A DNA stretch of 64,000 nt from an uncultured Bacteroidota bacterium (GCA_903835005.1 CAILLK010000076.1:62001-126000); one strand, 5' to 3'; counted from the stretch's first letter, positions 37,901 to 46,311 are shown. The notes: generated from the letters alone by a model not told the origin. Program-made: numbers and translations.

Positions 37901-39492
37901 ACTATTATTGTAGTAGTAGCCGTAGCCGGGCAACCATTTGCTGTTAGAATAGTTACCGTTACATTATAGGTACCCACAGCAGTATAGGTATGGCTGGGTG
38001 TAGGTGAAGTTGATCCGGGAGACCCATCACCAAAAGTCCAAGAAAAAGTGGAAATCGGGTAAGGATATGGCGTATAGCCGGGGCCCGGTACACTGGTCAG
38101 GATATCTGTTGAGAAATTGACGGTAAGCGGAACACAACCTGTCGTATCTATCGGATGGTGAATCTTGAAAACCAGGTCATAAATAGTATAGTATTGGGTA
38201 GTAGTATCCACACAACCAAAAGCGCTGGTGATAATCATTTTTACGGTATCTGTACCATTGCTGAGGTAAGTATGCGTAGCCGGGTTACCTGATCCGGTAG
38301 AACCATCGCCATAGATCCAGGTAATAGTTGGAGTGCCCCCGCCGCCAGAGCCTGTAATTGTTCCGTTAAAAGTAGCTGTAACCGGCGCCGGGCAAGGTTC
38401 GGCAGGCGTGATGGTAAAGGTAGCCGACGGTGGAGGCAGTATCACGATAGGATGAGTTACTGAATCGTAACAATAACCATCAAATACAACCAGGGTTACA
38501 TTATAAGTGCCCGCAGCGGTGTAAACATGAGAGCCGGCATCAGTGCCACCGGATATACCATCGCCATAATGCCAGGTGCTGCCTATATGGTAACTGCTGG
38601 TATTGGGAAAATTAACCAGTGAATTGACACAAGCAGTATCCGGATCGGTAAAAGCTGCGTGAATATTGCTGATAACAATAGCAGCCGGCACTGCAGTACT
38701 ATCGGTACAGCCAGCAGCATCGGTAACTTTCAGGGTAACTGTATAGGATCCTGTAGCCGTATAGGTATGGGTGGGAGTCGCGCCGCTGCCGCCGGGACTG
38801 CCATCTCCAAATGTCCAGGAATAAGTCAGAGGGGCTGTTCCGGTAGAAGTACTGGTAAAAGTAACTATGCCCGGAGGATTGCAGAAATGGCTGGGAGAGG
38901 CCACGAAACTGGCAACCGGAGGTACTACTACATCTACATACCCGGGTTTGGTAAGGGTTGCTGAACATCCGTCAGCATTGGTGGCATACAAGGTAACGGT
39001 GTATATTCCTGAAGCAGCATAGGTATGTGAAACAGGAGAACCACTTCCGGACAGGCCATCACCAAATGCCCATAAGGTAGTAACCGGACCAGGAACACCG
39101 CCTGTAGTGGTACTGGTAAAAATCACAGGATTTCCAGGGCATACTACTAATGGAGCGGCAGTAAAGCTTACTGTCGGGTTGGGATAAACTGTGATTACCT
39201 GCGAATGGGTACTGGTTGAACTGCCATTTGTAGCAGTAAGTGTGACGGTATAGGTACCTGGTGTAAGGTAAGTACCGGAAACATTCGTCAGCGTGAGCAG
39301 ACTGGTACCATTGTCCAGGTTCCACACATAAGTAGTACCAGCGCTGGGTGAGGTAGTGTTAATAAATGTATCTACAAGCGGGGCGCAACCTGCCAGGTGG
39401 GAGGCTGTAAAACCCGCCGTGAGCTGTGCCTGAACCGAAAAGCCAAGGCAAAGCAGAATAAGGGAAAAAATTATAGGTTTAATTTGTTTCAT
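34918..39492 (-). CDS. Giant PKD-domain adhesin with gliding-motility-type T9SS C-terminal domain
   Basis: A 1524-residue protein: signal peptide (PIIFSLILLCLGFSVQAQ), then about 14 PKD-like domains of roughly 80-90 residues, each with a WxFGDG motif and an HTYxxxGxYTVTL motif. Three Ig-like modules follow (beginning ITVSPDTVICLG, VAQAWGDTQVCYG and VTTGPEQDILAG), then a gliding-motility-associated C-terminal domain (PNSFTPNGDGKNDVF, FRIYNRWGNLLFE, YVWVIDAICETG). The C-terminal domain is the type B T9SS sorting signal used by SprB-like surface proteins. It is predicted to be exported and anchored outside the outer membrane, and may serve in adhesion or gliding; no T9SS machinery gene lies nearby to support either. 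It is monocistronic. Confidence 0.92.
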   Translation of the reverse strand: MKQIKPIIFSLILLCLGFSVQAQLTAGFTASHLAGCAPLVDTFINTTSPSAGTTYVWNLDNGTSLLTLTNVSGTYLTPGTYTVTLTATNGSSTSTHSQVITVYPNPTVSFTAAPLVVCPGNPVIFTSTTTGGVPGPVTTLWAFGDGLSGSGSPVSHTYAASGIYTVTLYATNADGCSATLTKPGYVDVVVPPVASFVASPSHFCNPPGIVTFTSTSTGTAPLTYSWTFGDGSPGGSGATPTHTYTATGSYTVTLKVTDAAGCTDSTAVPAAIVISNIHAAFTDPDTACVNSLVNFPNTSSYHIGSTWHYGDGISGGTDAGSHVYTAAGTYNVTLVVFDGYCYDSVTHPIVILPPPSATFTITPAEPCPAPVTATFNGTITGSGGGGTPTITWIYGDGSTGSGNPATHTYLSNGTDTVKMIITSAFGCVDTTTQYYTIYDLVFKIHHPIDTTGCVPLTVNFSTDILTSVPGPGYTPYPYPISTFSWTFGDGSPGSTSPTPSHTYTAVGTYNVTVTILTANGCPATATTTIIVGAPPAVTFTATPTVACYNNNEIHFLATTITGPVGAYKWQFGDTTGVEYTTVDSVTHHYPYPGIFSVTLTPIYNGCAGAPVVFNFITIDSSMAIIGDSVLCTPAKRVMFTDYSYGDNTHIWMFGDGTTSTVSNPTHDYPLPVVYTCTLTTYNSLTGCRDTATRTIDLTRPVVTFSTPDSNVCSGAVVLFTSSVTGGVASNYFWHSSGHSADSTSATYLDTFSFRGIYTIKLIIEDQNGCYDTSTRLNYLHVGRPVVSFTAVPASGCVPLAVTFTDASTDIAGTTFPGHVWVFGDGGSLPSGNPVVHTYTTAGSFTINETVTDNIGCTGTASLALVSAYKPTASFTASNLNPCLGSAVVFTNTSSSTTTCSWTFGDGTTSTAVSPTHTYADTGLYTVSLTVTDIHGCSNTATYPAYIHVNHPHASFYMDDSISICPPLTVHFFNTSTGATFYNWKLGDGSISTLLNPTDLYIAESYDTIRLIVSNLYGCKDTAYGHVNILGYAGAFSYTPDSGCVPLNVFFTADLANVPSITWDFADGTTLTTSMSDTITHLYLVPGKYVPKLVLSNLTGCENSSVGLDTIKVDAVYPGFKTVPNPVCLLDTVTFIDTSRSYWSHITNWNWTFSGTTSVLQAPVTTYTAIGIYPVTMQITDGWGCTGVANENVTVYPPPVITVSPDTVICLGDAATLYGYGGVSYTWAGAGTMSCTACNPTLASPAVVTQYTVTGKDIHGCTSTDTTTVFLKTLTVAQAWGDTQVCYGIPVPLFDTGGTRYTWIPGTGLSNSMSWDPIAAPPSTTTYMAIAQLAGCLPDTNYVTVVVFPLPTVTTGPEQDILAGTSAQLTATGTLIHKYIWKPANSLNCDSCYNPVSTPSVNTTYSVTVTTIHGCTASDSVRILLYCDNSQLFIPNSFTPNGDGKNDVFYPRGTGVSTIKSFRIYNRWGNLLFERTNITLNDESNAWDGTFNGGAPKPDVYVWVIDAICETGQPLFLKGDVTIIR

Positions 39493-39798
39493 AAAAATAC
39501 TATTTGTGTATTATATATAAAATGATACTGGTAAACTTTTGGCAATGCGTCTTCTTAAGGAAAAATCAACTCATTATTCATTATAATGATTAAGTAATAA
39601 CCCGGAAATAATCATCATCACGCAATATAGCAATAAAATCCCTTATTAATTAAGTATGCCCCAACTAATTTTTAGGGAATATTTATAATTCCGGCTAAAT
39701 ATTGCTTTTAGTAAATAAAACTGGCTTATAAAAAAGAAAACGCACATTAAAGCCATTGATACACCTGCTTATAGCGAGGGCATTCTATGCCAGTTAAC
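39493..39798. other. AT-rich intergenic interval
   Basis: About 300 bp of AT-rich sequence between two minus-strand genes. No open frame, hairpin or clear TAnnTTTG box was identified, although the PKD adhesin promoter should lie here. Confidence 0.5.
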
Positions 39799-40974
39799 TC
39801 ACTTTTTCAATAAATCGGTTTTCTGTTGAATTTCCTGCAATGCTTTAAAAAGAATATCAAGGTCGTTCTGGTCATTAAAAACCTGGATAGAATACCTGAG
39901 AAAAACATGATTTTCCTGCCGCATTACCGGAACTTCAATTTTATACTGATCAAAAAGATGGCTGTGCAACATTTCTGGCTGATCGGTACTAACCGGTATG
40001 CTGCACATCTGGCCGAGGAAATCATCATTGACAGGGCAGACAGGAGTTGAACCCAGTAAATCGCAGAATCTTTCATAGTTTTCCCTTACCAATTGCCGGC
40101 AGCCGGCAGCAACCTTGTCCCAGTTATTTTCAGTCCGGAATTCAATAGCTTTAGGAACGGTAAGAAAAGCCGAAAAATCGCGGGTACCCTGCATCTGGTG
40201 GTAATCCAGAAACCGGGAATGGCTTGGCGCTGCGCTCTCATATCCCCAGCTTATAATAACCGGGTCAAACAAATCCTGGTATTCTTTTTGCACATACAGA
40301 AATGAGCAGCCTTTGGGTGTCATCAGCCATTTGTGGCAGGCCCCGGTATAAATATCTGCTTTAAGTTCAGCAAGGTTGAGAGGTATATGCCCGGGCACAT
40401 GAGCGCCATCCACAATAGTCAATAAGCCTAATTCTTTGGCCCTGTCGCAAATTTCTTTCACGGGCAGGCGCAGGGCAGTGCTGCTGGTAATCTGGGAAAT
40501 GAAAATGGCTTTAGTCTTATTGGTATATCCTTTCCAGAACTGTTCAAGCAGCGCTTCTTTTGAAGTTACCGGCAATTCAATGGTCTGGCGGATATACTTG
40601 GCGCCATTCTTCCGGCAATAATAATTCCATGTACGATCCATAGCGCCATACTCAATGTTGGTGGTCAGGATTTCATCACCTTCATTCAGCTTCAGGCTTT
40701 TGGCAATAATGTTGATAGCATATGTGGGATTGGTAACATAAACCACATCATCGGCATCGCAATTAATAAAAGAAGCAAGTGCCTCCCTGGATGTTTTCAG
40801 ATAATTAACCCCATCAACAGCAATATAGCGGCAAGGCTCCCACTCCAGCAGGCGCTGCCATTTCATATAATCATCAAAAACCGGTTTCGGGCATGCGCCG
40901 AATGATCCGAAATTAAGGTAGGTAATATCCGGATTGAGGAGAAACTGAGATTTCAGTTTTGAATGGTTGATCAT
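39799..40974 (-). CDS. Aminotransferase class V protein (isopenicillin-N-epimerase-like)
   Basis: A 391-residue fold-type I PLP enzyme with ITYLNFGSFGACPKPV at the N-terminus, the cofactor-contacting VDGAHVPGHI (D189, H192) and the Schiff-base lysine K215 in TGACHKWLMTPKG. Family members include isopenicillin N epimerase-like racemases and cysteine desulfurase relatives; the substrate here is not known. No beta-lactam genes are near. It is the last gene of a minus-strand group with a GyrI-like protein (45 bp upstream) and an amino acid permease, so an amino-acid substrate taken up by the permease is a reasonable inference. Confidence 0.87.
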   Translation of the reverse strand: MINHSKLKSQFLLNPDITYLNFGSFGACPKPVFDDYMKWQRLLEWEPCRYIAVDGVNYLKTSREALASFINCDADDVVYVTNPTYAINIIAKSLKLNEGDEILTTNIEYGAMDRTWNYYCRKNGAKYIRQTIELPVTSKEALLEQFWKGYTNKTKAIFISQITSSTALRLPVKEICDRAKELGLLTIVDGAHVPGHIPLNLAELKADIYTGACHKWLMTPKGCSFLYVQKEYQDLFDPVIISWGYESAAPSHSRFLDYHQMQGTRDFSAFLTVPKAIEFRTENNWDKVAAGCRQLVRENYERFCDLLGSTPVCPVNDDFLGQMCSIPVSTDQPEMLHSHLFDQYKIEVPVMRQENHVFLRYSIQVFNDQNDLDILFKALQEIQQKTDLLKK

Positions 40975-41019
40975 AAACAGTAAAAGTTGGCTGCAAAATA
41001 AGCAGAGAAACGGATAGGG

Positions 41020-41505
41020 TTACTGTTTTCTTTTGATTGGTATCCAGATTTCTTCTTCCGAATCCGGATCATTGTTTTTGTATTTGTCTCCCAGAATTTC
41101 AAAATGCTCCCTGCTATCCAGATCATAACCTGAACCAGGCAACCATTGTGTGAATATATATTTAAACGTTTCAGGGCCATTGCTTGCCGGACCTTTATGT
41201 AGGAAAACCGTATACAGCCCTCCTTTCAGCACATAGCTCTGCATCCCGGCGGGAACAGAATTAAAATCGGCAACTTCCATGGATGCCCATTTTTCAAACT
41301 CTTCCTCATAATTGTAGTTTTTAAAATCCTGTATGCCTTTGTATACCTGCATACTTATCAAATCATTAGAAACAATGTTTTTAATTTCCTTCCTGCGGGG
41401 CATAAAACTGCTCCATAATTCAAAAGTGCGGTTGTTGGTAAGACTCATGGTAAGCTTTTGGCCAATGAGCAATTTTTCCGGGAGTATTTCGAAACGTGGT
41501 TGCAT
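41020..41505 (-). CDS. GyrI-like small-molecule-binding domain protein
   Basis: A 161-residue protein matching the GyrI-like/AraC effector-binding fold: LPEKLLIGQKLTMSLTNNRTFELWSSFMP at the start in two segments, MEVADFNSVPAGMQSYVLKGG in the middle, and the C-terminal FEILGDKY..DPDSEEEIWIPIK with the acidic residues that line the pocket. There is no DNA-binding domain, so it is a stand-alone ligand-binding protein. It lies 11 bp after the permease and 45 bp before the PLP enzyme, so all three are likely co-transcribed. The ligand is unknown; it could sense or bind the transported compound. Confidence 0.87.
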   Translation of the reverse strand: MQPRFEILPEKLLIGQKLTMSLTNNRTFELWSSFMPRRKEIKNIVSNDLISMQVYKGIQDFKNYNYEEEFEKWASMEVADFNSVPAGMQSYVLKGGLYTVFLHKGPASNGPETFKYIFTQWLPGSGYDLDSREHFEILGDKYKNNDPDSEEEIWIPIKRKQ

Positions 41506-41516
41506 AAAAACAGGTA

Positions 41517-42878
41517 TTAGGATTTTGTTTTGTCTGTTTCGCTTATTGCATATTTAACAAGGTAGTACAACGGGAAACCCAAAAGAAACAATATAAACCC
41601 GGTAGTTGCGGCCCAGGGATTGGCATAAAACACACTGATATTCACGGCCAGGTATATCAATATAAAAAAAGCGGGCAGGTAGGGGTAACCTTTTATTTTG
41701 AAGATATCTTTTGCCTCACCTGATTTCTTTGCCCGGTACCGGAGAATGAATATGGCTGCTGCAGCTGTAATGAGGCTGATGCTGTCGAAAAACATGACAT
41801 GCTCCAGTATTTTCTGGAAAGAAGAAATGAAAAAGAGGGTGATAAAAATGAATACACAAAAAACCGTGAGTGCAAATTCCTGCACCTGGGTTTTGTGATT
41901 GAATCTTTTAAATACCGGTGGCAGTACTTTATCCTCAGCCATAGCAAAATAGATCCTGGGATTGCTCATTACCGAAACATTGACATAGGCCATTACTGAA
42001 AAGAACATAATTACAGATACTAATTTAAAGGCAACTTTACCAAACAGGAGCCCCATAATATCTGATGCTATTGTTGTGGAATGAGCAAGGCCATTCAGTC
42101 CGAGAATTCTGAAATAAGAATAATTGACACTCAGGTAAATGATGAGTATTAAAGTGATCCCGAAGAAAATGGCCCGGGGCATGGTACGGCTTGCATTGGG
42201 TATATCCTTTCCGAAATTCATAGTTTGCTGGTAACCGCCATAGGTGAAAAAAACCGGGATAAAACAAAGAAAAAAAGCCTTAAACATATCGCCGGATGAC
42301 TGAACGGGTGTTGCAGCAACGGGCATGGTATGATCTCCGGCAACAAAAAACACCGCCGAGATCAGCAATACCAGCATACTCAGTTTTATCAGCATCAAAC
42401 CGTTGAGCAGTTTGGCGCTTACTTTAATACCTATCATATTAATGACATAAAGCAAAACCAATGAGGAAATGGTGATTGATTTTATTGCCAGGTCATGCTC
42501 CATATTGGGCAATAATAATGGTGCAATATATTCAGCACCCATGATAGCCACCCCCGCTGTGGCAGCGGCATTGCTGATAACAACAATCCAGTTGACCATA
42601 AATGCAAAACAGGGATGGTAGCAATGGGAAAAAATTTTATAGAAACCACCTGCCACCGGGTACCGCGAACCAATCTCAGCAAATGTGAGTGCACCAATAA
42701 AGCTGACAATCGCCCCAATGATCCAGGCCGCAAAAAAAATTGCTGGCATAACCGCTTTGTGGGCAACCTCTGAAGGCACCCTGAATATACCCATGCCTAT
42801 TACCAGTCCCACCACTATCATGGTGAGGTCGAAGGTTCGGAGTTGCGGTTTTATTTTATCGTCCTGAGTAGCGGCCAT
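41517..42878 (-). CDS. APC-superfamily amino acid permease
   Basis: A 453-residue integral membrane protein with about 12 hydrophobic helices and the APC signature near the N-terminus (VVGLVIGMGIFRVPSEVA, then IGALTFAEIGSRYPVAGG). It transports amino acids or amines across the inner membrane by proton-coupled symport or exchange; the sequence does not fix the substrate. It is the first gene of the permease/GyrI-like/PLP-enzyme group. Length and start are standard for the family. Confidence 0.92.
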   Translation of the reverse strand: MAATQDDKIKPQLRTFDLTMIVVGLVIGMGIFRVPSEVAHKAVMPAIFFAAWIIGAIVSFIGALTFAEIGSRYPVAGGFYKIFSHCYHPCFAFMVNWIVVISNAAATAGVAIMGAEYIAPLLLPNMEHDLAIKSITISSLVLLYVINMIGIKVSAKLLNGLMLIKLSMLVLLISAVFFVAGDHTMPVAATPVQSSGDMFKAFFLCFIPVFFTYGGYQQTMNFGKDIPNASRTMPRAIFFGITLILIIYLSVNYSYFRILGLNGLAHSTTIASDIMGLLFGKVAFKLVSVIMFFSVMAYVNVSVMSNPRIYFAMAEDKVLPPVFKRFNHKTQVQEFALTVFCVFIFITLFFISSFQKILEHVMFFDSISLITAAAAIFILRYRAKKSGEAKDIFKIKGYPYLPAFFILIYLAVNISVFYANPWAATTGFILFLLGFPLYYLVKYAISETDKTKS

Positions 42879-42985
42879 CGCATTTTATTGTAAAATCATA
42901 AAGCTAATTAAATGATGAATAAGTTGGAGTAAAATTAAATTAGAAAGGAATTCTAATTTTTTCCTGGGCTTCTCCATTTTTAAAT

Positions 42986-43951
42986 TTAATTAACCATCCC
43001 TGCCAATGCCAGCGCCGCATAATCGCCTATCGCCTCCCCTAATGCCGCCGGAACAATTTTGCAGGCCCTTGCAGAAATCGGTAGCGTTTCCCTTATCAGC
43101 ATTTCCTTCATCCATGGTTCAATTATTGCTTGTGCCCTGCCATAAATGCCACCTATTATGATCATTTCGGGGTTCAGGATATCTATAATTACAGACAACC
43201 CTCTGCCCAGGTATTGTCCGCATGTTTTGTATATCTCCAAGGCTGATTCATCTCCATTAAAAGCCGCTTCTGCAACTGTTTTTGCGGTAATCTGGTTTAA
43301 TTCATGCAGGTTTTTACAATAAGATATTTCTTCACCTCTTTGCAATATTACACTGGCCCTGATCTTTGCCAGTTGGGCTATCCCTCCTCCACTACAGAAG
43401 CCCTCGAACGAACCATCTTTGCCAAACCCCACCGGCCCCGTTTCGGCCATACGTATATGCCCCACCTCACCGGCAGCATCAGTAGTACCGGAATACAAGC
43501 GGCCATTCAATATCAGCCCCGCACCCATACCGGTGCCGAAGGTGAGGAAAATAATATTCTGCAACCCTTTGCCAGCGCCATATTTCCATTCAGCCACCAC
43601 ACATGCATTGGCATCATTTTGCAGAATGGCTTTTATCCCAAATCTTTTTTCGGCCATTTCAACTATAGGAATATTATCCCATCCCGGCAGGTTGGGTGGC
43701 GATAAAATAACGCCGGTTTTACTGTTCAATGGTCCGCCGCAGGCTATGCCTATGCCTGACAACTGGCTTTTGGGAATAGTGTGTTTTTCCAAAATCACTT
43801 CTGCGGTTTCAAACAATAATTCAATCATTTCAAGCGCAGGTAAGTTTGTCGGCAGCACCACTTTGGCAATGATAGTTACTATTCCCTGATTGCCTGTTTC
43901 ACCAATAATTACCGCACATTTTGTGCCTCCTATATCAAATCCTAACAGCAT
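42986..43951 (-). CDS. ROK-family sugar kinase-like protein lacking the zinc motif
   Basis: A 321-residue ROK protein with the phosphate loop FDIGGTKCAVIIGE, an ILQNDANACVVAEW active-site segment with the catalytic aspartate, GTGMGAGLILNGRLYSG, and EVGHIRM containing the conserved histidine. The usual cysteine-rich zinc motif (CxCGxxGCxE) that follows EVGH in most ROK kinases is replaced by FGKDGSFEGFCSGGG, with only one Cys. It has no helix-turn-helix, so it is an enzyme rather than a repressor, probably a glucokinase or N-acetylhexosamine kinase type. Loss of zinc ligands also occurs in some ROK members, so activity is possible. It is a lone gene, divergent from ribH. Confidence 0.9.
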   Translation of the reverse strand: MLLGFDIGGTKCAVIIGETGNQGIVTIIAKVVLPTNLPALEMIELLFETAEVILEKHTIPKSQLSGIGIACGGPLNSKTGVILSPPNLPGWDNIPIVEMAEKRFGIKAILQNDANACVVAEWKYGAGKGLQNIIFLTFGTGMGAGLILNGRLYSGTTDAAGEVGHIRMAETGPVGFGKDGSFEGFCSGGGIAQLAKIRASVILQRGEEISYCKNLHELNQITAKTVAEAAFNGDESALEIYKTCGQYLGRGLSVIIDILNPEMIIIGGIYGRAQAIIEPWMKEMLIRETLPISARACKIVPAALGEAIGDYAALALAGMVN

Positions 43952-44106
43952 AAAAGTGACTGTTTTCTAGTCAGTCAAATCTAATATTTATTTTGGGGTC
44001 CGTTATACTAGCCGATTCTTTTTTCAATTGTCCGGGAAAGATCATCCGGTAATTAAAATTAAAATTACACTTCCGATCTTTACCTTTAGTCCGTAAAAGA
44101 GATTTT

Positions 44107-44604
44107 ATGGCACAATCGCACAACAGCAGCAGTTTGATGGATACGCATAAACTGGACATTTTAAAACTGCCCAGGGTAGCAATAGTTCATACCGAATGGA
44201 ATGATAAAATAGTGCGGGAACTGAAGAATGGCTGCGAAAGCGTCATTCATAAGTATTCGGGCGAGATACTGGAAAATGTTGCTGTGCCGGGTTGTTTTGA
44301 GCTGCCCTTTGCCTGCAGGCATTTATGGGAGCATTATAAAAACAAAGAAGTAAAACCCGAAGCCATAATAGCATTCGGAGCAGTGATACGTGGTGGTACT
44401 CCTCATTTCGATTATGTATGCAAAGCCGTAACTGAAGGTATTTTGCAGTTGAATATGACTTTACCTGTACCGGTAATATTCGGAGTACTTACATTGGACA
44501 ATGAAGATCAGGCATGGGAACGGCTGGGGGGCATACATGGCCATAAAGGGGAAGAAGCGGCAATCACTGCGCTGAAAATGATCAGTTTCTGCCAAAGCTA
44601 CTGA
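44107..44604 (+). CDS. ribH: 6,7-dimethyl-8-ribityllumazine synthase
   Basis: A 165-residue lumazine synthase that condenses 5-amino-6-ribitylamino-uracil with 3,4-dihydroxy-2-butanone-4-phosphate in riboflavin synthesis. Motifs: VPGCFELPFACRHL, the phosphate-binding GAVIRGGTPHFDYV with the catalytic histidine, and VIFGVLTLDNEDQAWER. It forms icosahedral or pentameric shells in other bacteria. A TACCTTTA box lies 18 bp ahead of the ATG; no FMN-riboswitch-like structure is seen in the 150 bp upstream. Its 3' end overlaps the stop of the convergent Cys-rich gene by 7 bp. Confidence 0.96.
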   Translation: MAQSHNSSSLMDTHKLDILKLPRVAIVHTEWNDKIVRELKNGCESVIHKYSGEILENVAVPGCFELPFACRHLWEHYKNKEVKPEAIIAFGAVIRGGTPHFDYVCKAVTEGILQLNMTLPVPVIFGVLTLDNEDQAWERLGGIHGHKGEEAAITALKMISFCQSY

Positions 44605-44972
44605 GTTGTTGGGCTGTTTCCATACGGGCAATGCCGGCATCCATTGCCACAACAATAACCCCGTTTTAAAAGAAACCATTTGGTAAACACCAGATATCCG
44701 TTTTCGGTATAGTAATCTAAACCCTCTATTGCCTTTGCTGTTTTTGGTAATAACTGCGCTTTATTATTCATTGCTTCTTCGGGACTAAGCGTCTCCGTAT
44801 ATTCGTTGATTTTCTTAATGGTTTCTGCCTTCAGACAGGCGGGGCAAAGGCAATCTGCCTCAGGGTTTAATGGAAAAATAGATGGGAAACTTTCGCACCA
44901 GCAGCTACCGTCTTTTTCGGTATTGGTGCAGGAAAAATCAGCATTACAGGCATGACATTTTTTTTGTTTCAT
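44598..44972 (-). CDS. Cysteine-rich CWC plus DUF5522-like fusion protein
   Basis: A 124-residue protein from the ATG at 44970-44972. The N-terminal half has paired cysteines, CHACNADFSC, SCWCESFP and CLCPACL, like the small cysteine-rich CWC family. The C-terminal half (YYTENGYLVFTKWFLLKRGYCCG in two segments, NGCRHCPY) matches DUF5522. With 11 cysteines the protein probably binds zinc or an iron-sulfur cluster in the cytoplasm. The two modules are known as separate small proteins; here they are fused. An in-frame methionine 14 codons upstream is less likely. Its end overlaps ribH tail-to-tail. Function is unknown. Confidence 0.8.
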   Translation of the reverse strand: MKQKKCHACNADFSCTNTEKDGSCWCESFPSIFPLNPEADCLCPACLKAETIKKINEYTETLSPEEAMNNKAQLLPKTAKAIEGLDYYTENGYLVFTKWFLLKRGYCCGNGCRHCPYGNSPTTQ

Positions 44973-45078
44973 TAAGGGTAACACACTTTCGCTATTTTTA
45001 TTTCCTGGTTTCAAAATTGCTTATATATTTATATACCCCACAGTTCCAGCTTTGGTATAATGCATGTGGTAAACATAT

Positions 45079-45168
45079 ACGGTTTTAACCGTTTCATTTA
45101 CCTGATAAACCGTAAAAACGGTTGGTATCAACACTTTTATCATAAAAACCCACAGTTGAAACTGTGGG
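45079..45168. repeat. Cluster of short palindromes (REP-like)
   Basis: Three hairpins in 90 bp: ACGGTT/AACCGT (45079-45092), AACCGT/ACGGTT (45108-45123) and CCCACAGT/ACTGTGGG (45149-45168), followed by GGGCTATGTATTT. The order and the GGGCTAT tail recall the element at 1690-1840. Extragenic palindromes of this kind are common in Bacteroidota and sometimes move with IS200-like transposases; none is present here. Confidence 0.5.
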
Positions 45169-45202
45169 CTATGTATTTTTCTATAACTAAAATTTCTATA
45201 CC

Positions 45203-46186
45203 TTATTTCACCAGGTACATTACTTCCTTAACCAGCTTTACAGTGCGGGGTACATCGGGCAGATAAAGGGCTACCAGGTTTGGGGCATAATGCATATTGC
45301 TATCGGCGGAACAAATACGGCGTATAGGCGCATCCAGGTAGTCAAATGCCTCCTTCTGCACCCTGTAGCTGATCTCGGAAGATACGCTGCCAAAAGGCCA
45401 CTGCTCTTCTACAATTACCAGGCGGTTTGTTTTTTTAACAGAGTCAACAATGGTATGCCAATCAAGTGGCCGGATGGTACGAAGATCAATTACTTCAGTG
45501 CTGATATTTTCCTTCGCCAGTTCCTCTGCGGCAGCCATTGCCACCTTCATCATTTTATTGTAAGACACTATGGTTACATCACTGCCTTCTCTTCTGATAG
45601 CAGCTTTGCCTATTGGTATAATATATTCTTCCTCCGGAACCTCGCCCAGGTCGCCATAAAAAGTCTCACTCTCCATAAACACAACCGGATCTTCATCGCG
45701 GATTGCAGCCTTAAGCAGGCCCTTTGCATCATACGGATTGATAGTAGAAATAACCTTCAGCCCGGGAACGTTGGCATACCAGTTTTCAAAAGCCTGTGAA
45801 TGTTGTGCGGCAAGCTGTCCGGCCGAGCCATTCGGACCACGGAATACAATAGGGCAAGTAAACTGGCCGCCGCTCATGGATACCACTTTAGCGGCATGGT
45901 TTACGATCTGGTCGATAGCGAGCTCAGCAAAATTCCAGGTCATAAATTCAATGATCGGCCTTGTACCATTCATGGCAGCGCCTACGCCTATAGCAGCAAA
46001 ACCCAGTTCTGTAATTGGCGTATCAATCACCCTCCGGGCGCCAAACTCTTCCAGCATTCCCTGGCTCACCTTGTAGGCTCCGTTATATTGCGCTACCTCT
46101 TCGCCCATCAGAAAAACCGAAGGATCGCGGCGCATTTCTTCTTCCATCGCTTCGCGCAGGGCTTGTCTTAATGGTATAGATCGCAT
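45203..46186 (-). CDS. pdhB: Pyruvate dehydrogenase E1 component, beta subunit
   Basis: A 327-residue protein from ATG 46184-46186 (MRSIPLRQALREAMEEE). It is the beta subunit of the thiamine-diphosphate-dependent E1 enzyme: GEEVAQYNGAYKVSQG, DTPITELGFAAIGVGAAMNG, the FRGPNGSAGQLAAQHSQ segment with the loop histidines, and the C-terminal transketolase domain (EVIDLRTIRPLD). Together with E1-alpha, E2 and E3 it oxidises pyruvate to acetyl-CoA; branched-chain 2-oxoacid or acetoin specificity cannot be excluded. No E1-alpha or E2 gene lies in the window, so its partners are elsewhere. A methionine 17 codons upstream gives a non-family extension. Confidence 0.93.
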   Translation of the reverse strand: MRSIPLRQALREAMEEEMRRDPSVFLMGEEVAQYNGAYKVSQGMLEEFGARRVIDTPITELGFAAIGVGAAMNGTRPIIEFMTWNFAELAIDQIVNHAAKVVSMSGGQFTCPIVFRGPNGSAGQLAAQHSQAFENWYANVPGLKVISTINPYDAKGLLKAAIRDEDPVVFMESETFYGDLGEVPEEEYIIPIGKAAIRREGSDVTIVSYNKMMKVAMAAAEELAKENISTEVIDLRTIRPLDWHTIVDSVKKTNRLVIVEEQWPFGSVSSEISYRVQKEAFDYLDAPIRRICSADSNMHYAPNLVALYLPDVPRTVKLVKEVMYLVK

Positions 46187-46303
46187 AGTATTTACTTTTT
46201 CGCCTGTAGTTATTTTAGTTAAATGATTGACAACCATATATCTATAAAGTTCAATGTTTCAATGAAATTTCATAAATATTCTTCACTTATAAGTGGTATG
46301 TGG

Positions 46304-46311
46304 CAAAGATA
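46304..46311 (-). promoter_or_regulatory. -7 element (TATCTTTG) upstream of pdhB
   Basis: TATCTTTG on the minus strand matches TAnnTTTG and sits in the 138-bp gap between the 46325 lipoprotein gene and pdhB, giving a leader of about 110 nt. No clear -33 TTG was seen. Confidence 0.4.

Noticed and set aside
43952-44106. FMN riboswitch upstream of ribH
   Set aside because: The interval is short and AT-rich and shows none of the conserved RFN-element helices.
45203-46237. Complete pyruvate dehydrogenase operon
   Set aside because: Only the E1-beta gene is present; neighbouring genes are unrelated lipoproteins and ribH.
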